A stretch of DNA of 64,000 bases from Brooklawnia cerclae (lineage in GTDB: Bacteria; Actinomycetota; Actinomycetes; Propionibacteriales; Propionibacteriaceae), in assembly GCF_011758645.1 (NCBI RefSeq), contig NZ_JAAMOZ010000001.1, positions 2,418,001 to 2,482,000 on the forward strand. The letters are read 5' to 3'. Below, in pieces: positions 24,676 to 34,258 of the stretch. The translations under genes were made by a program, and so were the position numbers. Each line of letters starts with the position of its first letter. The stretch's first letter is position 1. The notes beneath the pieces are model-generated. The model ran no database searches. It saw only the letters and a program-made list of their open reading frames with translations, and was not told where the DNA came from.

Positions 24676-27600
24676 ATGCCTGGTACGGCCGGTCCGAGGC
24701 TCACGCCGGACGCGGGCCCGGATCACGCGCCGAGCGGGACGCCGCACACCGGGCTGTGGCCCGGGCAGGTGTGGCGCTACGAGTTGGGCGCACAGCCCGG
24801 AACCCTGCCGGTCGTCCCCTCCTTCGTGGTCGATCCGGCCGTGACGGTCCAGCTGGCGATCTTCCCGGAGCTGGGTCCCGGCTTCGATGCCTGCCGTGCG
24901 GGAGTGGTCGGGCTGCCCCGGGAGCAGTCCGGTGACCGGATGATCGTCGTCCGCGATCAGCACCGCCACGATCTGGTGCCGGGGCGCCTCGGCTGCCTGG
25001 TCGCCGACCAGTGGAACCTGCTGGCACTCGACCTGACCGCGTCGGCCGGACGCACCCTCGACCGCATCGATCTGGCGTTGCCCGCAGGGACGGGACGCGG
25101 GTGGCTCCAGGCCAGGCGCGTGCCCGACCGGGGCGAGCCGGACGACGTCGTGGGCCGGGTGGACATGCGCCGGGGAGCCAACAGCGGGTTCGCGTTCAGC
25201 CGCGGCAGCACCTTCCCGGCGGTCTGTCTGCCGGGCGGCTTCGTCCTGTGTACCCCGGTGACCGACGCCCGCACCGACGCGTGGCTGTATCGCTGGTCCC
25301 ACGGCGGTCCCGAGCCACGGCTGCAGGGCTTCTCGCTCGCCCACGAGCCCAGCCCGTGGATGCGCGACCGCAGTGCCTGCCAGGTGATGCCCTGGTTCGG
25401 CATGCCGCGGGCCGATCCGCGCGACCGGGCCCTGGCGTTCGACCACGACGTCGAGGCCGCCCGGCCCGACCGCTACCAGGTGCTGCTGCGCGACCCCGCA
25501 CCCACGGGACAGGTGGCCAACCGCGTCCTCGCCACACTGGTGCCCACCACACACGGTGCCGTGATGTCGTTCGCCTTCGACGGACCGTTGCGCATGCGCG
25601 GCGTGCTGCTCGACCAACCGGGGGACGCCGACCTCGACCTGGATCCCCTGCCCGACGGGCGAGTGGCGATCCGCTGGTGGCTACGCTCCCCCGACGGTCA
25701 CCTGTCCGGGCCAGGGGCTCCGACCTCGCCTGTCCCCGGGGCCTGGGTGTACGGCGAGACGATGCAGCCCGCCGCGATCTGGCCCGACGACAGACCTGGG
25801 CCGTTACGCAGGCTGTTCCGTCGTCCGGCCCACGATTCCGGACGGCCCCGGGCGCTGTGGCTGCGGGACGGCCTGCAACTGGAGATCCGGCTCGCCCAGA
25901 GCCATATCGGGATCGCCCAGGCGAAGCACACGTTCGAGCTGGAACTGGCGGGCAGGAGCCAGGGCGAGGTGACAGCGGCGGCCCACCAGGCGTGGGAGCA
26001 CCTGCTCGGGCGATTGGAGATCACCGGCGGCACCCGGGAGCAGCGCACCGCCGCATGGTCGGGCCTGGCCCGCGTGCTCATGTGGCCCAGCGCCCACCAC
26101 GAGAACGCCGGATCATCGGACCACCCGCGATGGGTGTACGCGAGCCCGTACCACCGGCGGCTCCGCCCCGACGACGCCGAACTGGGCGGGCTGCCCACCG
26201 GCGAGGGCCGCCTGATGGTCAACAACGGCTACTGGGACACCTACCGCACCGCCTGGCCCCTCTACCACCTGCTCGCGCCCGAGCTCGCGTCCGGGCTGCT
26301 CGACGGCATCACACAGGCCTACCGGGACTCGGGCTGGATGAGCCGCTGGGCGGCCCCCGGCCACCAGGACTGCATGGTGGGGACCAGTTCGGACGCCGTC
26401 GGGGCCGATGCCGCCGCCCACCGCCTCGCCTTCGACGAGCAGTCGTTCCTCGACTCGGCGCTGCGCGACTGCCTGGTGCCGAGCGAGGACCCCCGCACAG
26501 GACGCAAGGGGCTCGCCCGCGGCCGGTTCGCCGGCTGGATCGACCGCGACACGCCGGAGGGGTTCAGCTGGTCGATCGAGAACGCCAACTGCGACGCCGC
26601 CGTCGCGCTGTGGACGGCGCGCCTGTCGGCGGGAGGCGGCGCCCGGGCCACCGAGTACTCGGCGTGTGCCGCCTACCTCGCGAACCGCGCGCTGGCCTGG
26701 CGGTGTCTGTGGGATCCCGCGACCGGTTTCCTGCGCGGCCGCGACGCGTCCGGCGGCTTCGGGGAACACTTCGACCCGCTCGACTGGGGCGGCGACTACG
26801 CCGAGACCGACGCCTGGGGCATGGCCTTCTCTGTCGTGTGGGACGGCGCGGGGCTCGCCGACGCCCTCGGCGGGCCGGACGCACTCGCGGCGCGGCTCGA
26901 CGAGGCGCGGGCCACCCCCGAGAACGCCGACCACCCGGGAGCCTACGGCGGCATCATCCACGAGATGGCCGAGGCCAGGGCGTTGCGGCTGGGCCAGTTC
27001 GGGGTCTCCAACCAGCCGGCCCACCACACACCGTTCATGTACCTGCACGCGGGACGCCCGGACGCGACGCAGGCGCTCGTCCGCGAGCTGTGCGATCGGG
27101 TCTTCGTCGGCAGCGAGATCGGCCAGGGCTATCCCGGGGACGAGGACAACGGCGAGATGTCCGCCTGGCAGCTGTTCTGTCTGATGGGCCTGTATCCGCT
27201 CCAGGTGGGCTCGGGACAGTTCGTCCTCACGACACCGACCTTCGACGAGGTGGCCTGGCGGCGCCCCGACGGCACCAGGCTGTGCGTCCGGGCCCACGGC
27301 GACGGCGACTACATCGCCTCGGTGAGCCTCGACGGCCGGCCATGGGACGAGGTGTGGATCGATGTCGCCACCCTGCATCGTGACTGCACGATCGAGGTGG
27401 AGCGGAGCACGATCCCGACCGGCTGGGGCCGGTCGTCACGGCCGCTGTCGCTCAGCCGGCTCGCCGGCCGGCCCGCCGGGGGCCGGTTCCCCCCGCTTCC
27501 ACCCGATTCCCCCGGCCGGGCCTGGCAGCCTGACCGCAGCGGGTCCGCCCACCTCGTGGGTGGGCCGGCGTCGCTGGTGGACGACACCGGCGCCACGGCA

Positions 27601-27870
27601 TGGACGCTGACCGCCGGCGCCGTGATCGAACTGGCATGGGACGAACCCTTCGTCCCGCTGTGCGCCACCGTGACGTTCGCGGCGGTCCCCGGCGGCGACG
27701 CATGGCACCTGGACGTGCACGGTCCGTCCGGCTGGGCTCGGGCAGCGGATCCGGTGATGCCCCGCTGGCCCGGGCAGACCACACCCCAGGCACTGCCCGA
27801 GCGTCAGATCGATCGTGTTCGCCTCGTGGGCGACGTCGACCTCGACCTCCTGCAGCTCGAGGTGTTCTGA
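24676..27870 (+). CDS. Glycoside hydrolase family 92 (alpha-mannosidase type), apparently cytoplasmic
   Basis: A protein of about 1064 residues with a beta-sandwich N-terminal half and an (alpha/alpha)6 C-terminal catalytic half. GH92 landmarks are [18 protein letters not shown], a GTSSDAV segment, [11 protein letters not shown], and [23 protein letters not shown] with the acidic catalytic residues. The family removes mannose from alpha-linked mannosides with calcium. ATG 24676 has GGGAGG five bases upstream; an earlier GTG at 24649 is less likely. No signal peptide or anchor is visible, unlike most described members, so it probably acts on imported oligosaccharides or internal mannosides. 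A poorly conserved beta-rich tail (about residues 940-1064) follows. Confidence 0.85.
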   Translation: MPGTAGPRLTPDAGPDHAPSGTPHTGLWPGQVWRYELGAQPGTLPVVPSFVVDPAVTVQLAIFPELGPGFDACRAGVVGLPREQSGDRMIVVRDQHRHDLVPGRLGCLVADQWNLLALDLTASAGRTLDRIDLALPAGTGRGWLQARRVPDRGEPDDVVGRVDMRRGANSGFAFSRGSTFPAVCLPGGFVLCTPVTDARTDAWLYRWSHGGPEPRLQGFSLAHEPSPWMRDRSACQVMPWFGMPRADPRDRALAFDHDVEAARPDRYQVLLRDPAPTGQVANRVLATLVPTTHGAVMSFAFDGPLRMRGVLLDQPGDADLDLDPLPDGRVAIRWWLRSPDGHLSGPGAPTSPVPGAWVYGETMQPAAIWPDDRPGPLRRLFRRPAHDSGRPRALWLRDGLQLEIRLAQSHIGIAQAKHTFELELAGRSQGEVTAAAHQAWEHLLGRLEITGGTREQRTAAWSGLARVLMWPSAHHENAGSSDHPRWVYASPYHRRLRPDDAELGGLPTGEGRLMVNNGYWDTYRTAWPLYHLLAPELASGLLDGITQAYRDSGWMSRWAAPGHQDCMVGTSSDAVGADAAAHRLAFDEQSFLDSALRDCLVPSEDPRTGRKGLARGRFAGWIDRDTPEGFSWSIENANCDAAVALWTARLSAGGGARATEYSACAAYLANRALAWRCLWDPATGFLRGRDASGGFGEHFDPLDWGGDYAETDAWGMAFSVVWDGAGLADALGGPDALAARLDEARATPENADHPGAYGGIIHEMAEARALRLGQFGVSNQPAHHTPFMYLHAGRPDATQALVRELCDRVFVGSEIGQGYPGDEDNGEMSAWQLFCLMGLYPLQVGSGQFVLTTPTFDEVAWRRPDGTRLCVRAHGDGDYIASVSLDGRPWDEVWIDVATLHRDCTIEVERSTIPTGWGRSSRPLSLSRLAGRPAGGRFPPLPPDSPGRAWQPDRSGSAHLVGGPASLVDDTGATAWTLTAGAVIELAWDEPFVPLCATVTFAAVPGGDAWHLDVHGPSGWARAADPVMPRWPGQTTPQALPERQIDRVRLVGDVDLDLLQLEVF

Positions 27871-27997
27871 CAGCTGCGCGCAGACGCCCGTCCGTGCCCC
27901 GATGGCGGCGTGATCGTCTGATCGTGAGCACGCGCCCGGCCGTCCCGGCATCCGATTCGCCTCCCGGGGTGTCGGGGTCCGGTCCGGGTCGCGCCGC

Positions 27998-28003
27998 TAG
28001 ACT
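27998..28003 (+). promoter_or_regulatory. -10 box before mgsA
   Basis: TAGACT lies 35 bases before the mgsA start and fits the TANNNT -10 form used across the window. No convincing -35 is visible. Confidence 0.4.
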
Positions 28004-28037
28004 GTGTGATACCCCCAGTCGGAGAAGGGACGTGCAC

Positions 28038-28478
28038 ATGTCCGGTATCTCGCACAGGATCGCCCTGGTGGCGCACGACAACAAGAAGGCCGAACTCCTC
28101 AGTTGGGCGAGCTTCAACCGGGGCACGCTCAGTGATCACACGTTGTACGCGACGGGTACGACCGGCACCATGCTCGAGTACGAGCTCGGCCTGCACGTCA
28201 CCCGCCTGCTGTCGGGCCCTGTCGGTGGCGACCAGCAGATCGGCGCGATGATCGCCGAGGGCAGGCTCGACATGCTGATCTTCTTCTGGGATCCCCTGGA
28301 GCCCCAGCCGCACGACCCCGACGTGAAGGCCCTGCTCCGCATCGGAGCGGTCTGGAACGTGCCCATGGCCTGCAACACGGCCACTGCCGATCTGCTGATC
28401 TCCTCCCCGCTGCTCCGCGAGGAATGGACGAACCGTCCGCAGATCACCCCGCGTGACTGGGAGCCGGCCGGCAGCTGA
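28038..28478 (+). CDS. mgsA: Methylglyoxal synthase
   Basis: MgsA, 146 residues, converts dihydroxyacetone phosphate to methylglyoxal and phosphate, bypassing lower glycolysis when phosphate is short. Motifs are [10 protein letters not shown] at the start, [18 protein letters not shown] with the catalytic Asp, [17 protein letters not shown], and [11 protein letters not shown] 28038 has GGAGAAGGGA upstream. The gene stands alone; nothing near it suggests detoxification of methylglyoxal. Confidence 0.95.
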   Translation: MSGISHRIALVAHDNKKAELLSWASFNRGTLSDHTLYATGTTGTMLEYELGLHVTRLLSGPVGGDQQIGAMIAEGRLDMLIFFWDPLEPQPHDPDVKALLRIGAVWNVPMACNTATADLLISSPLLREEWTNRPQITPRDWEPAGS

Positions 28479-28555
28479 CGCGGAACCGGTCGTCCGGGAA
28501 CGGGCCTGGTGGCGCGCCGCCACGTAGGCTGGGCGCCACGGACGAAGGAGGCGCG

Positions 28556-29527
28556 GTGAGCCTGGACGCAGCAGGGGTTCCTCCATGGGGCCCCGCGCGC
28601 TGTTCCTTGGCATCGCGCGCCGCGGGCGAGCCCGCGATCGGTACCGCCGCCGTGGCACGTGGCTTCCTCGTGCTGGAGCAAGCTGGCTCCTGGGGACGCG
28701 CCGCAGCTGTCGAATCGCAACTCGATCCCCTGCTGGGCAAGGCCCTCGACACGGTGTTGTCCGCTGTGGGAGGCAGGTTCGCGCTCCTGCGGATTCCCGG
28801 GGAGTCGACCGGCTCGGCGACCGGCCGGCCTCGCATCGCACTGGTCGCCGGCGGGCTGACCACCCCGACTCCCTGGCTCCTGCGCGGAACCGTGTCAGAC
28901 CCCGGGGAACTGGCCGTCCTGCCGTGGGAGGCGCTGGACGATGCCACCCCCGGCAGGCTCCGGGTGGACGCACCCTGGCTGTTTCCCACCGAGGAACCCG
29001 TGATGCTCGTCTGCACGAACGGGCGTCGCGACCGATGCTGCGCGATCGCCGGACGCGGCGTCGCCGCCGAGGCGAGCGGGGACCGGCCCGGCCAGGTCTA
29101 CGAGACCACCCACACCGGAGGTCACCGGTTCGCGCCGACCGGCGTCCTGCTGCCCTTCGGCCAAGGGTTCGCCCGCCTCGACGCGTCCCTCGTGGAGGCA
29201 GCCCTGGACGCGGCACGTTCCGGGCGGCTGGCACCGGAGCTGATGGACGAGACTCACAACCGCGGTTGCAGCGCACTGCCGAAACCGGCGCAGGCGGCGT
29301 TGGCGACCGTGCAGTCACGGTTCGGCGTCCCCGCCCTCACCGGCTGGGAGGTCGAGGCGACCAGGGAGGACGACGGCTGGACGGTGAGGCTGCGGCTCGG
29401 AGACGACACCTGGCATACCCGCGTGACCGAGTCCGTCGACCGGTCGGCGTCGCGTCCCGTCTCGTGCGGCGGGCCACCCGAGCCCGTGACCAGCTGGCAG
29501 GTCGAGCTCGTGTCCGCGGACACCTGA
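28556..29527 (+). CDS. Sucrase/ferredoxin-like family protein (thioredoxin-fold 2Fe-2S type)
   Basis: A 323-residue protein with CTNGRRDRCCAIAGR (residues about 152-166) and THTGGHRFAPT (about 183-193), the pattern of the sucrase/ferredoxin-like family, which has a thioredoxin fold and may bind an iron-sulfur cluster. A further conserved RGCSALPKPAQAAL block lies near residue 238. The biochemical role of actinobacterial members is not established. GTG 28556 follows AAGGAG, and a TAGGCT -10-like box lies about 25 bases upstream of that. Confidence 0.75.
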   Translation: MSLDAAGVPPWGPARCSLASRAAGEPAIGTAAVARGFLVLEQAGSWGRAAAVESQLDPLLGKALDTVLSAVGGRFALLRIPGESTGSATGRPRIALVAGGLTTPTPWLLRGTVSDPGELAVLPWEALDDATPGRLRVDAPWLFPTEEPVMLVCTNGRRDRCCAIAGRGVAAEASGDRPGQVYETTHTGGHRFAPTGVLLPFGQGFARLDASLVEAALDAARSGRLAPELMDETHNRGCSALPKPAQAALATVQSRFGVPALTGWEVEATREDDGWTVRLRLGDDTWHTRVTESVDRSASRPVSCGGPPEPVTSWQVELVSADT

Positions 29528-29546
29528 GTCGGCCCGGCGGCCCGGT

Positions 29547-30317
29547 TCAGAAGGCGAGCCGCTTCGCCACGGACGCGGGCAGGTGCCGGTAGACACCCAT
29601 GATCGGGCCGAACAGTGCCGGCACCCGGATCATCCGCCGGCCCCGCCGCATCGCCGCCACGGTGGCGCGGGCCACCCGCTCCGGCGTCGTCGACAGCGGG
29701 ACGCGGCGTCCGGCCGTCATGCGTCCCCGCACCGCACCGGGCCGCACGACCAGCACCCGCACACCCGAGCCCTCCAGCAGCACCCCCAGCTGCAGGTAGA
29801 ACCCGTCCATGCCCGCCTTCGACGAGCCGTAGACGGGGTTCGAACGCCGCACCCGTTCCCCGGCCACCGAGCTCAGTGCCACCACCTGCCCGTGTCCCTG
29901 AGCGCGCATCGCCTGACCGAGCAGCACCCCCACGCTCAGAGCCCCCGTGTAGTTGGTCTGGGCCACGCGCACGGCCTCGGCGTGGTCACGCCAGGTGCCG
30001 GCGTCCCCCAGCAGCCCGAACGCCACGATCACGATGTCGACCGGGCGCGTGAACACCTGCGCGATCACCTGGGGATGGGACGCCGGTTCGGCCGCGTCGA
30101 AGTCGATCCACTCGACGCCGCGAGCACCGGCGCGCCGCACGGCGAGTTCGGCATCGGCCCGATGGGGTGAGGACGCCCGGCCGGCGAGCACCACATCCGC
30201 CGCGCCGTCCCGCAGACACTCGGCCACGATCGCCAGCCCGATCTCGCTCGCCCCGCCGAGCAGCAGGATCCGCCTCACCCCTGATCCCCCGTTCCGTTCG
30301 GGCACGCGCCTCGTCAT
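29547..30317 (-). CDS. SDR-family oxidoreductase, DprE2-like
   Basis: Short-chain dehydrogenase of 256 residues. It has the cofactor loop LLLGGASEIGLAI, FGLLGD, SSVAGER with the catalytic Ser, and VYGSSKAGMD with Tyr and Lys. It resembles the decaprenylphosphoryl-2-keto-ribose reductase (DprE2) group used in arabinan precursor synthesis, but a partner DprE1 is not in the window, so the role is uncertain. The ATG overlaps the glnE stop (ATGA at 30314-30317), so translation is coupled to glnE. Confidence 0.78.
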   Translation of the reverse strand: MTRRVPERNGGSGVRRILLLGGASEIGLAIVAECLRDGAADVVLAGRASSPHRADAELAVRRAGARGVEWIDFDAAEPASHPQVIAQVFTRPVDIVIVAFGLLGDAGTWRDHAEAVRVAQTNYTGALSVGVLLGQAMRAQGHGQVVALSSVAGERVRRSNPVYGSSKAGMDGFYLQLGVLLEGSGVRVLVVRPGAVRGRMTAGRRVPLSTTPERVARATVAAMRRGRRMIRVPALFGPIMGVYRHLPASVAKRLAF

Positions 30318-33280
30318 CTGCTCCCCCAGAACAGCCGGTCGACCACCTGGCCGGCATGCCGGGCCGCCTTCGCCCAGTCGTCCTGCAGCGACGAGGCGTG
30401 GGCGGGCTCGTAGCCGAGGAGCATCGCGACCGACGCCGTCTCCCGCGTGTCGGAGGGCAGTTGATCGGACGCCCGGCCCCGCACCAGCATCGTCTTGTTG
30501 CGCAGCTGGCTTGCCAGCCGCCAGGCGCATCGCAGGGCATCGGCGTCGTCGGCACCGATGAGGCCCTCGTCCTGGGCCGCGGCCAGGGCGACCATGGTGC
30601 CGGTGCATCGCAGCGCGGGCACGGTGCCCGCCATGCGCAACTGCAGCAACTGCACCGTCCACTCGACGTCGCTCAGCCCACCGCGACCGAGCTTGAGGTT
30701 CCGGCGCGTCCTCTCGGGCCCCATCCGCTCGTGCTCCATGCGCCCCTTGAGCCGCCGTATCTCGGCCACCTGCGCCGCCGAGACACCGCCGGGCGGATAG
30801 CGGCGGAAGGCGAGCCGGTCGAGCAGACCGGTGACCAGTTCCTCGTCCCCCGCCCCGAAGGACGCACGCAACAGCGCCTGCGACTCCCAGGTGTCGCTCC
30901 ACGAGCGGTAGTAGGCGACATGGCTCCCGAGCGTGCGGACGAGGGGCCCGCTGCGTCCCTCGGGACGCAGGTCGGCATCGATCCACAGCGGCGGCTCGGG
31001 CCCGGCCGCCCCCAGCGTGTCACGGACGCGGGCCAGCACACGCTCGGCGACCTGGATGCCCTCCGGGCCGGCGTCGTCCGGCACGACGAACATCGCATCG
31101 GCGTCCGAGGCGTAGCTCATCTCGGCCCCACCCCAGCGCCCCATGGCAACCACGCCGATGCCGGGCACATGCACCCCGGCTGCCTCCTCGGTGCCCCGGG
31201 CGACGGCAAGCGCGGCGTCGATGGTCGCCCCGGCCAGGTCGGACAGGCCTCGTCCGAGGCTGTCAAGGTCGATCGTGCCCAGGACGTCGCCCGCGGCCAG
31301 CCGGAACAGTTCGCGCCGCCGCAGTTCCCTGATGGCGGTGACGGCACGGCCCGGGTCGTCCTCGTGGCGCTCGACGACATTGGCCATCGACTCCGCGAGG
31401 TCCGCACGGGTGCGGGGCACCAGCTCGTCGTCGCGTCCCAGCATCTGCACCACCGACGGGTCGCGCCGCAACAGGTCACCGATGTAGCGGGACGCCGACA
31501 GTATGCGCGCGAGCCGCTCGGCCATCCATCCCTCGTCCCGGAGCGCCCGGATGTACCAGGTGGTCGACCCCATCTCGTCCGACAACCGGCGGAACGACAG
31601 CAGCCCCAGGTCGGGGTTGGGGCCTTCGCTCAGCCATTGCAGCATCGCGGGCATGAGCTGGCGCTGGATCTCTGCGGTACGCGACAGCCCCGACCCGAGA
31701 GCACCGATGTGGCGCAGCGCCGCGCCGGGATCGCTGAAGCCCAGGGCACGCAGCCGGTCCGCGGCCGCATCGGGCGACATGCGCAACTCGTCGCTGGTCA
31801 GCCGACTGACCGCTTCGAGCAGCGGGGAGTAGAAGACGCGCTGCTGCAGCCGCTGCACCTCGCGGGTCACCCGGCGCCAGGCGTCCCAGAGCTCACTGCC
31901 GCTGTCCTGACCGACCTGGCGCGCGAGCCGGTCGAGATCCCCTGGATCGTCGGGCATCAGATGGGTCCGGCGCAGGCGGAAGAGTTGCTCACGATGCTCC
32001 AGCACGCGTTCGAACCGGTAGGCCTCGCCCAACCGTGCCCCGTCCGCCCGCCCGATGTAGCCGTGGGCCACGAGTGCGTCGAGCGCCGGCAACGTGGTCG
32101 GTATCCGCAGCCGCTCGTCGACGCGGCCGTGCACGAGCTGCAGCAGCTGGACGCTGAACTCCACATCGCGCAGGCCGCCCGCCCCCAGCTTGATCTCCCG
32201 GTCGCGTTCCTTGGCGGGGATCAGCGACACGACCCTCTGGCGCATCGCCTGTGTGTCGGACATGAAGTTGGGCTGACCACCCACCTGCCACACCAGCGGG
32301 GAGACCATGTCGCAGAACGCCTGGCCCAGTTCCTGGTCCCCGGCCATCGGCCGGGCCTTCAGCATCGCCTGGAACTCCCAGTTCTTCGCCCATTTCTCGT
32401 AGTAGGAACGATGACTGGCGAGGGTGCGGACGAGGGGGCCGTGCTTGCCGTCGGGACGAAGGGCCGCGTCCACCTGCCAGATCGTCCCCGCCGTGGTGTG
32501 TGCCGAGCAGACCCGGGCCGAGGCCGCCGCGACCTTCTCGGCGACGTGCAGCGCCGCCTCCACGGTGACGTCGGGGGACGCGGGCTCGGCCACGTAGAGC
32601 ACATCGACGTCCGACAGGTAGTTGAGCTCGCGGGCCCCGCACTTGCCCAGCGCGACGATCGCCAGCCGCGCGGTGGCCGCGCCGGGCACCTGCCCGCGAG
32701 CGATGGCCAGCGCATAACCCATGACCGCGTCGGCCAGCTCGGTGAGTTCTCCGGCGACCCGGTCGACGACGGACGCGGGCTGCGGGTGGCTCAGGTCGCG
32801 GGCGGCGATGCGCAGCAACTCACGTCTGTTCGCCCGACGCAGCAGATCGGCGGCCTCCGGATCGTCCAGCACCAGGCCGTCAGGCCCGTCGGGAACCCCC
32901 AGCACCGCTCCGACCCGGTGGGCGACGTCGCGGCCCTGCCCGTCGATCTGCTCGTCCGACAGCACGCGCAGGTCGTCGGGGTGCACCCGCGCGTATTCGT
33001 TCAGCGCCCGGCTGCCGCCCAGCACGGCGACGACGCGGCCGAGCCAGCCACGCGAGGCGAACACCTCGGCCATCAACGCGGGAGCCGATTCGTGGATGGT
33101 GGCGAGGCCCTGCAGTGCGAGATCCGGATCGGCAGCATCGGCCACCAGCGCGAGCCAGTCGCGACCGGGGCCCGACGGGTGGTACTCCTGAACGAAATCG
33201 ACGAGTCCGGCGGCCCGGACGACATCGGTGAAACCCCTTCTGGCAAGGTCGCCGACCGGGGTACTGGTGCGGTCACTCAT
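30314..33280 (-). CDS. glnE: Bifunctional glutamine synthetase adenylyltransferase/adenylyl-removing enzyme
   Basis: GlnE, about 988 residues, adds AMP to and removes it from the tyrosine of GlnA to tune nitrogen assimilation. Two nucleotidyltransferase domains are visible: the N-terminal adenylyl-removing one with GKCGARELNYLSDVDVLYV, and the C-terminal adenylyltransferase with GRWGGAEMSYASDADAMFV. ATG 33280 is preferred because GAGGAGGA lies four bases upstream; an ATG at 33322 adds 14 residues. Its partner glnA1 lies 12 kb upstream and glnA2 1 kb away. Confidence 0.95.
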   Translation of the reverse strand: MSDRTSTPVGDLARRGFTDVVRAAGLVDFVQEYHPSGPGRDWLALVADAADPDLALQGLATIHESAPALMAEVFASRGWLGRVVAVLGGSRALNEYARVHPDDLRVLSDEQIDGQGRDVAHRVGAVLGVPDGPDGLVLDDPEAADLLRRANRRELLRIAARDLSHPQPASVVDRVAGELTELADAVMGYALAIARGQVPGAATARLAIVALGKCGARELNYLSDVDVLYVAEPASPDVTVEAALHVAEKVAAASARVCSAHTTAGTIWQVDAALRPDGKHGPLVRTLASHRSYYEKWAKNWEFQAMLKARPMAGDQELGQAFCDMVSPLVWQVGGQPNFMSDTQAMRQRVVSLIPAKERDREIKLGAGGLRDVEFSVQLLQLVHGRVDERLRIPTTLPALDALVAHGYIGRADGARLGEAYRFERVLEHREQLFRLRRTHLMPDDPGDLDRLARQVGQDSGSELWDAWRRVTREVQRLQQRVFYSPLLEAVSRLTSDELRMSPDAAADRLRALGFSDPGAALRHIGALGSGLSRTAEIQRQLMPAMLQWLSEGPNPDLGLLSFRRLSDEMGSTTWYIRALRDEGWMAERLARILSASRYIGDLLRRDPSVVQMLGRDDELVPRTRADLAESMANVVERHEDDPGRAVTAIRELRRRELFRLAAGDVLGTIDLDSLGRGLSDLAGATIDAALAVARGTEEAAGVHVPGIGVVAMGRWGGAEMSYASDADAMFVVPDDAGPEGIQVAERVLARVRDTLGAAGPEPPLWIDADLRPEGRSGPLVRTLGSHVAYYRSWSDTWESQALLRASFGAGDEELVTGLLDRLAFRRYPPGGVSAAQVAEIRRLKGRMEHERMGPERTRRNLKLGRGGLSDVEWTVQLLQLRMAGTVPALRCTGTMVALAAAQDEGLIGADDADALRCAWRLASQLRNKTMLVRGRASDQLPSDTRETASVAMLLGYEPAHASSLQDDWAKAARHAGQVVDRLFWGSR

Positions 33281-33441
33281 CGCGTCCTCCTCGCCGCTGG
33301 CACCCTGCACCGGGTGCGACACAGACTACCCCGGCTAAGATGCGCCCAGGGATGACGTGAGTTGTGCGCGAGTTCCCGCGACATTAACCCCACGGTTACC
33401 CTGTGACAAGAGCCGATGCATAGCCTCAAGGAGTGACAGTC

Positions 33442-34182
33442 TTGGCAGCCAGGGCAAACCAGTCCTTGCGCCGGGCATGCGCGGCCTTTCTCCGGCAGGT
33501 GACGTCCCTGGCCACCGATGCGAGCCCCATCGCCCGCGACGGTCTCGGCTGCCTGCTGTTCCTCACCACCGACACCCTCCAGACGCTGGGATCGGCCACT
33601 CGTGGCACGCCCGGCACTCTCGGGGATCATCTCCGCCAGCGCGAACTCGCCGCCGAGGCCGTCGCTGAGCGGATCGAGGGTTTCATGGGCTCGGACGACA
33701 CGATCACGCTCCGGCGTCAGCTCGACCCGCTGGTCAGCGAACTCGCCACGGCGTTCGTCCAGACGGAACTCCCGAACACCGTGGCCACACCGCTCGGTGC
33801 GGTGCGGCTCATCGACTACGTGCGTGCCAACACGCTGTTCGCGGTCGACCTCGCCATCGACGCCGGCAGTGTCCCCGACCCGGACGCGCTGGCGTCCGCT
33901 GTGCGCGCGCTGGCGACGGTGCTGGCCGAACGCTACCCGGGGCAGACGATCGAGGTCCGCGTCCCACCGTTCGCCGCCGTCCAGGTCGGCGCCTTCGGCG
34001 ACGGCCCCACCCACACGCGCGGCACCCCGCCCAACGTCGTCGAGATGGATCCGTCCACGTTCTTCGCCCTCGCGATCGGTCGTCTGACCTGGCCGGACGC
34101 CAGGAGCCAGGCGCGACTCACGAGTTCGGGGGCGCACGCCGACGAGGCGGCACGCATGTTCCCGATCTACGCGATGCACTGA
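33442..34182 (+). CDS. Sterol carrier family protein (actinobacterial MDMPI/SCP-like)
   Basis: A 246-residue protein of a family conserved in actinobacteria and often named sterol carrier family protein. The C-terminal half shows the family block VRVPPFAAVQ, GPTHTRGTPPNVVEMDPSTFF and a PIYAMH end. The molecular role is unknown. I choose TTG 33442, eight bases after AAGGAG; a GTG at 33433 would overlap that ribosome site. Confidence 0.72.
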   Translation: MAARANQSLRRACAAFLRQVTSLATDASPIARDGLGCLLFLTTDTLQTLGSATRGTPGTLGDHLRQRELAAEAVAERIEGFMGSDDTITLRRQLDPLVSELATAFVQTELPNTVATPLGAVRLIDYVRANTLFAVDLAIDAGSVPDPDALASAVRALATVLAERYPGQTIEVRVPPFAAVQVGAFGDGPTHTRGTPPNVVEMDPSTFFALAIGRLTWPDARSQARLTSSGAHADEAARMFPIYAMH

Positions 34183-34192
34183 TCACTCCTCG

Positions 34193-34228
34193 GGGCCCGC
34201 GTCCGGGGCCCTCGGCCCTCGCGGGCCC
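34193..34228. terminator. Bidirectional terminator between convergent genes
   Basis: GGGCCCGCG and its complement form a 9-bp stem between the sterol-carrier gene (+) and glnA2 (-), 10 bases past the first stop and 30 bases from the second. Confidence 0.6.
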
Positions 34229-34258
34229 GAGCCGGGACGCGGATCGCCGCCCGGGCCC

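Noticed and set aside
30167-33355. A frame of more than 1000 codons opposite glnE.
   Set aside because: It mirrors glnE exactly and has no recognisable domain; glnE has both nucleotidyltransferase motifs.
33358-33420. A second GlnR box before the sterol-carrier gene.
   Set aside because: GTTAC is present, but the spacing to the next half-site is five and its sequence does not match GaAAC.
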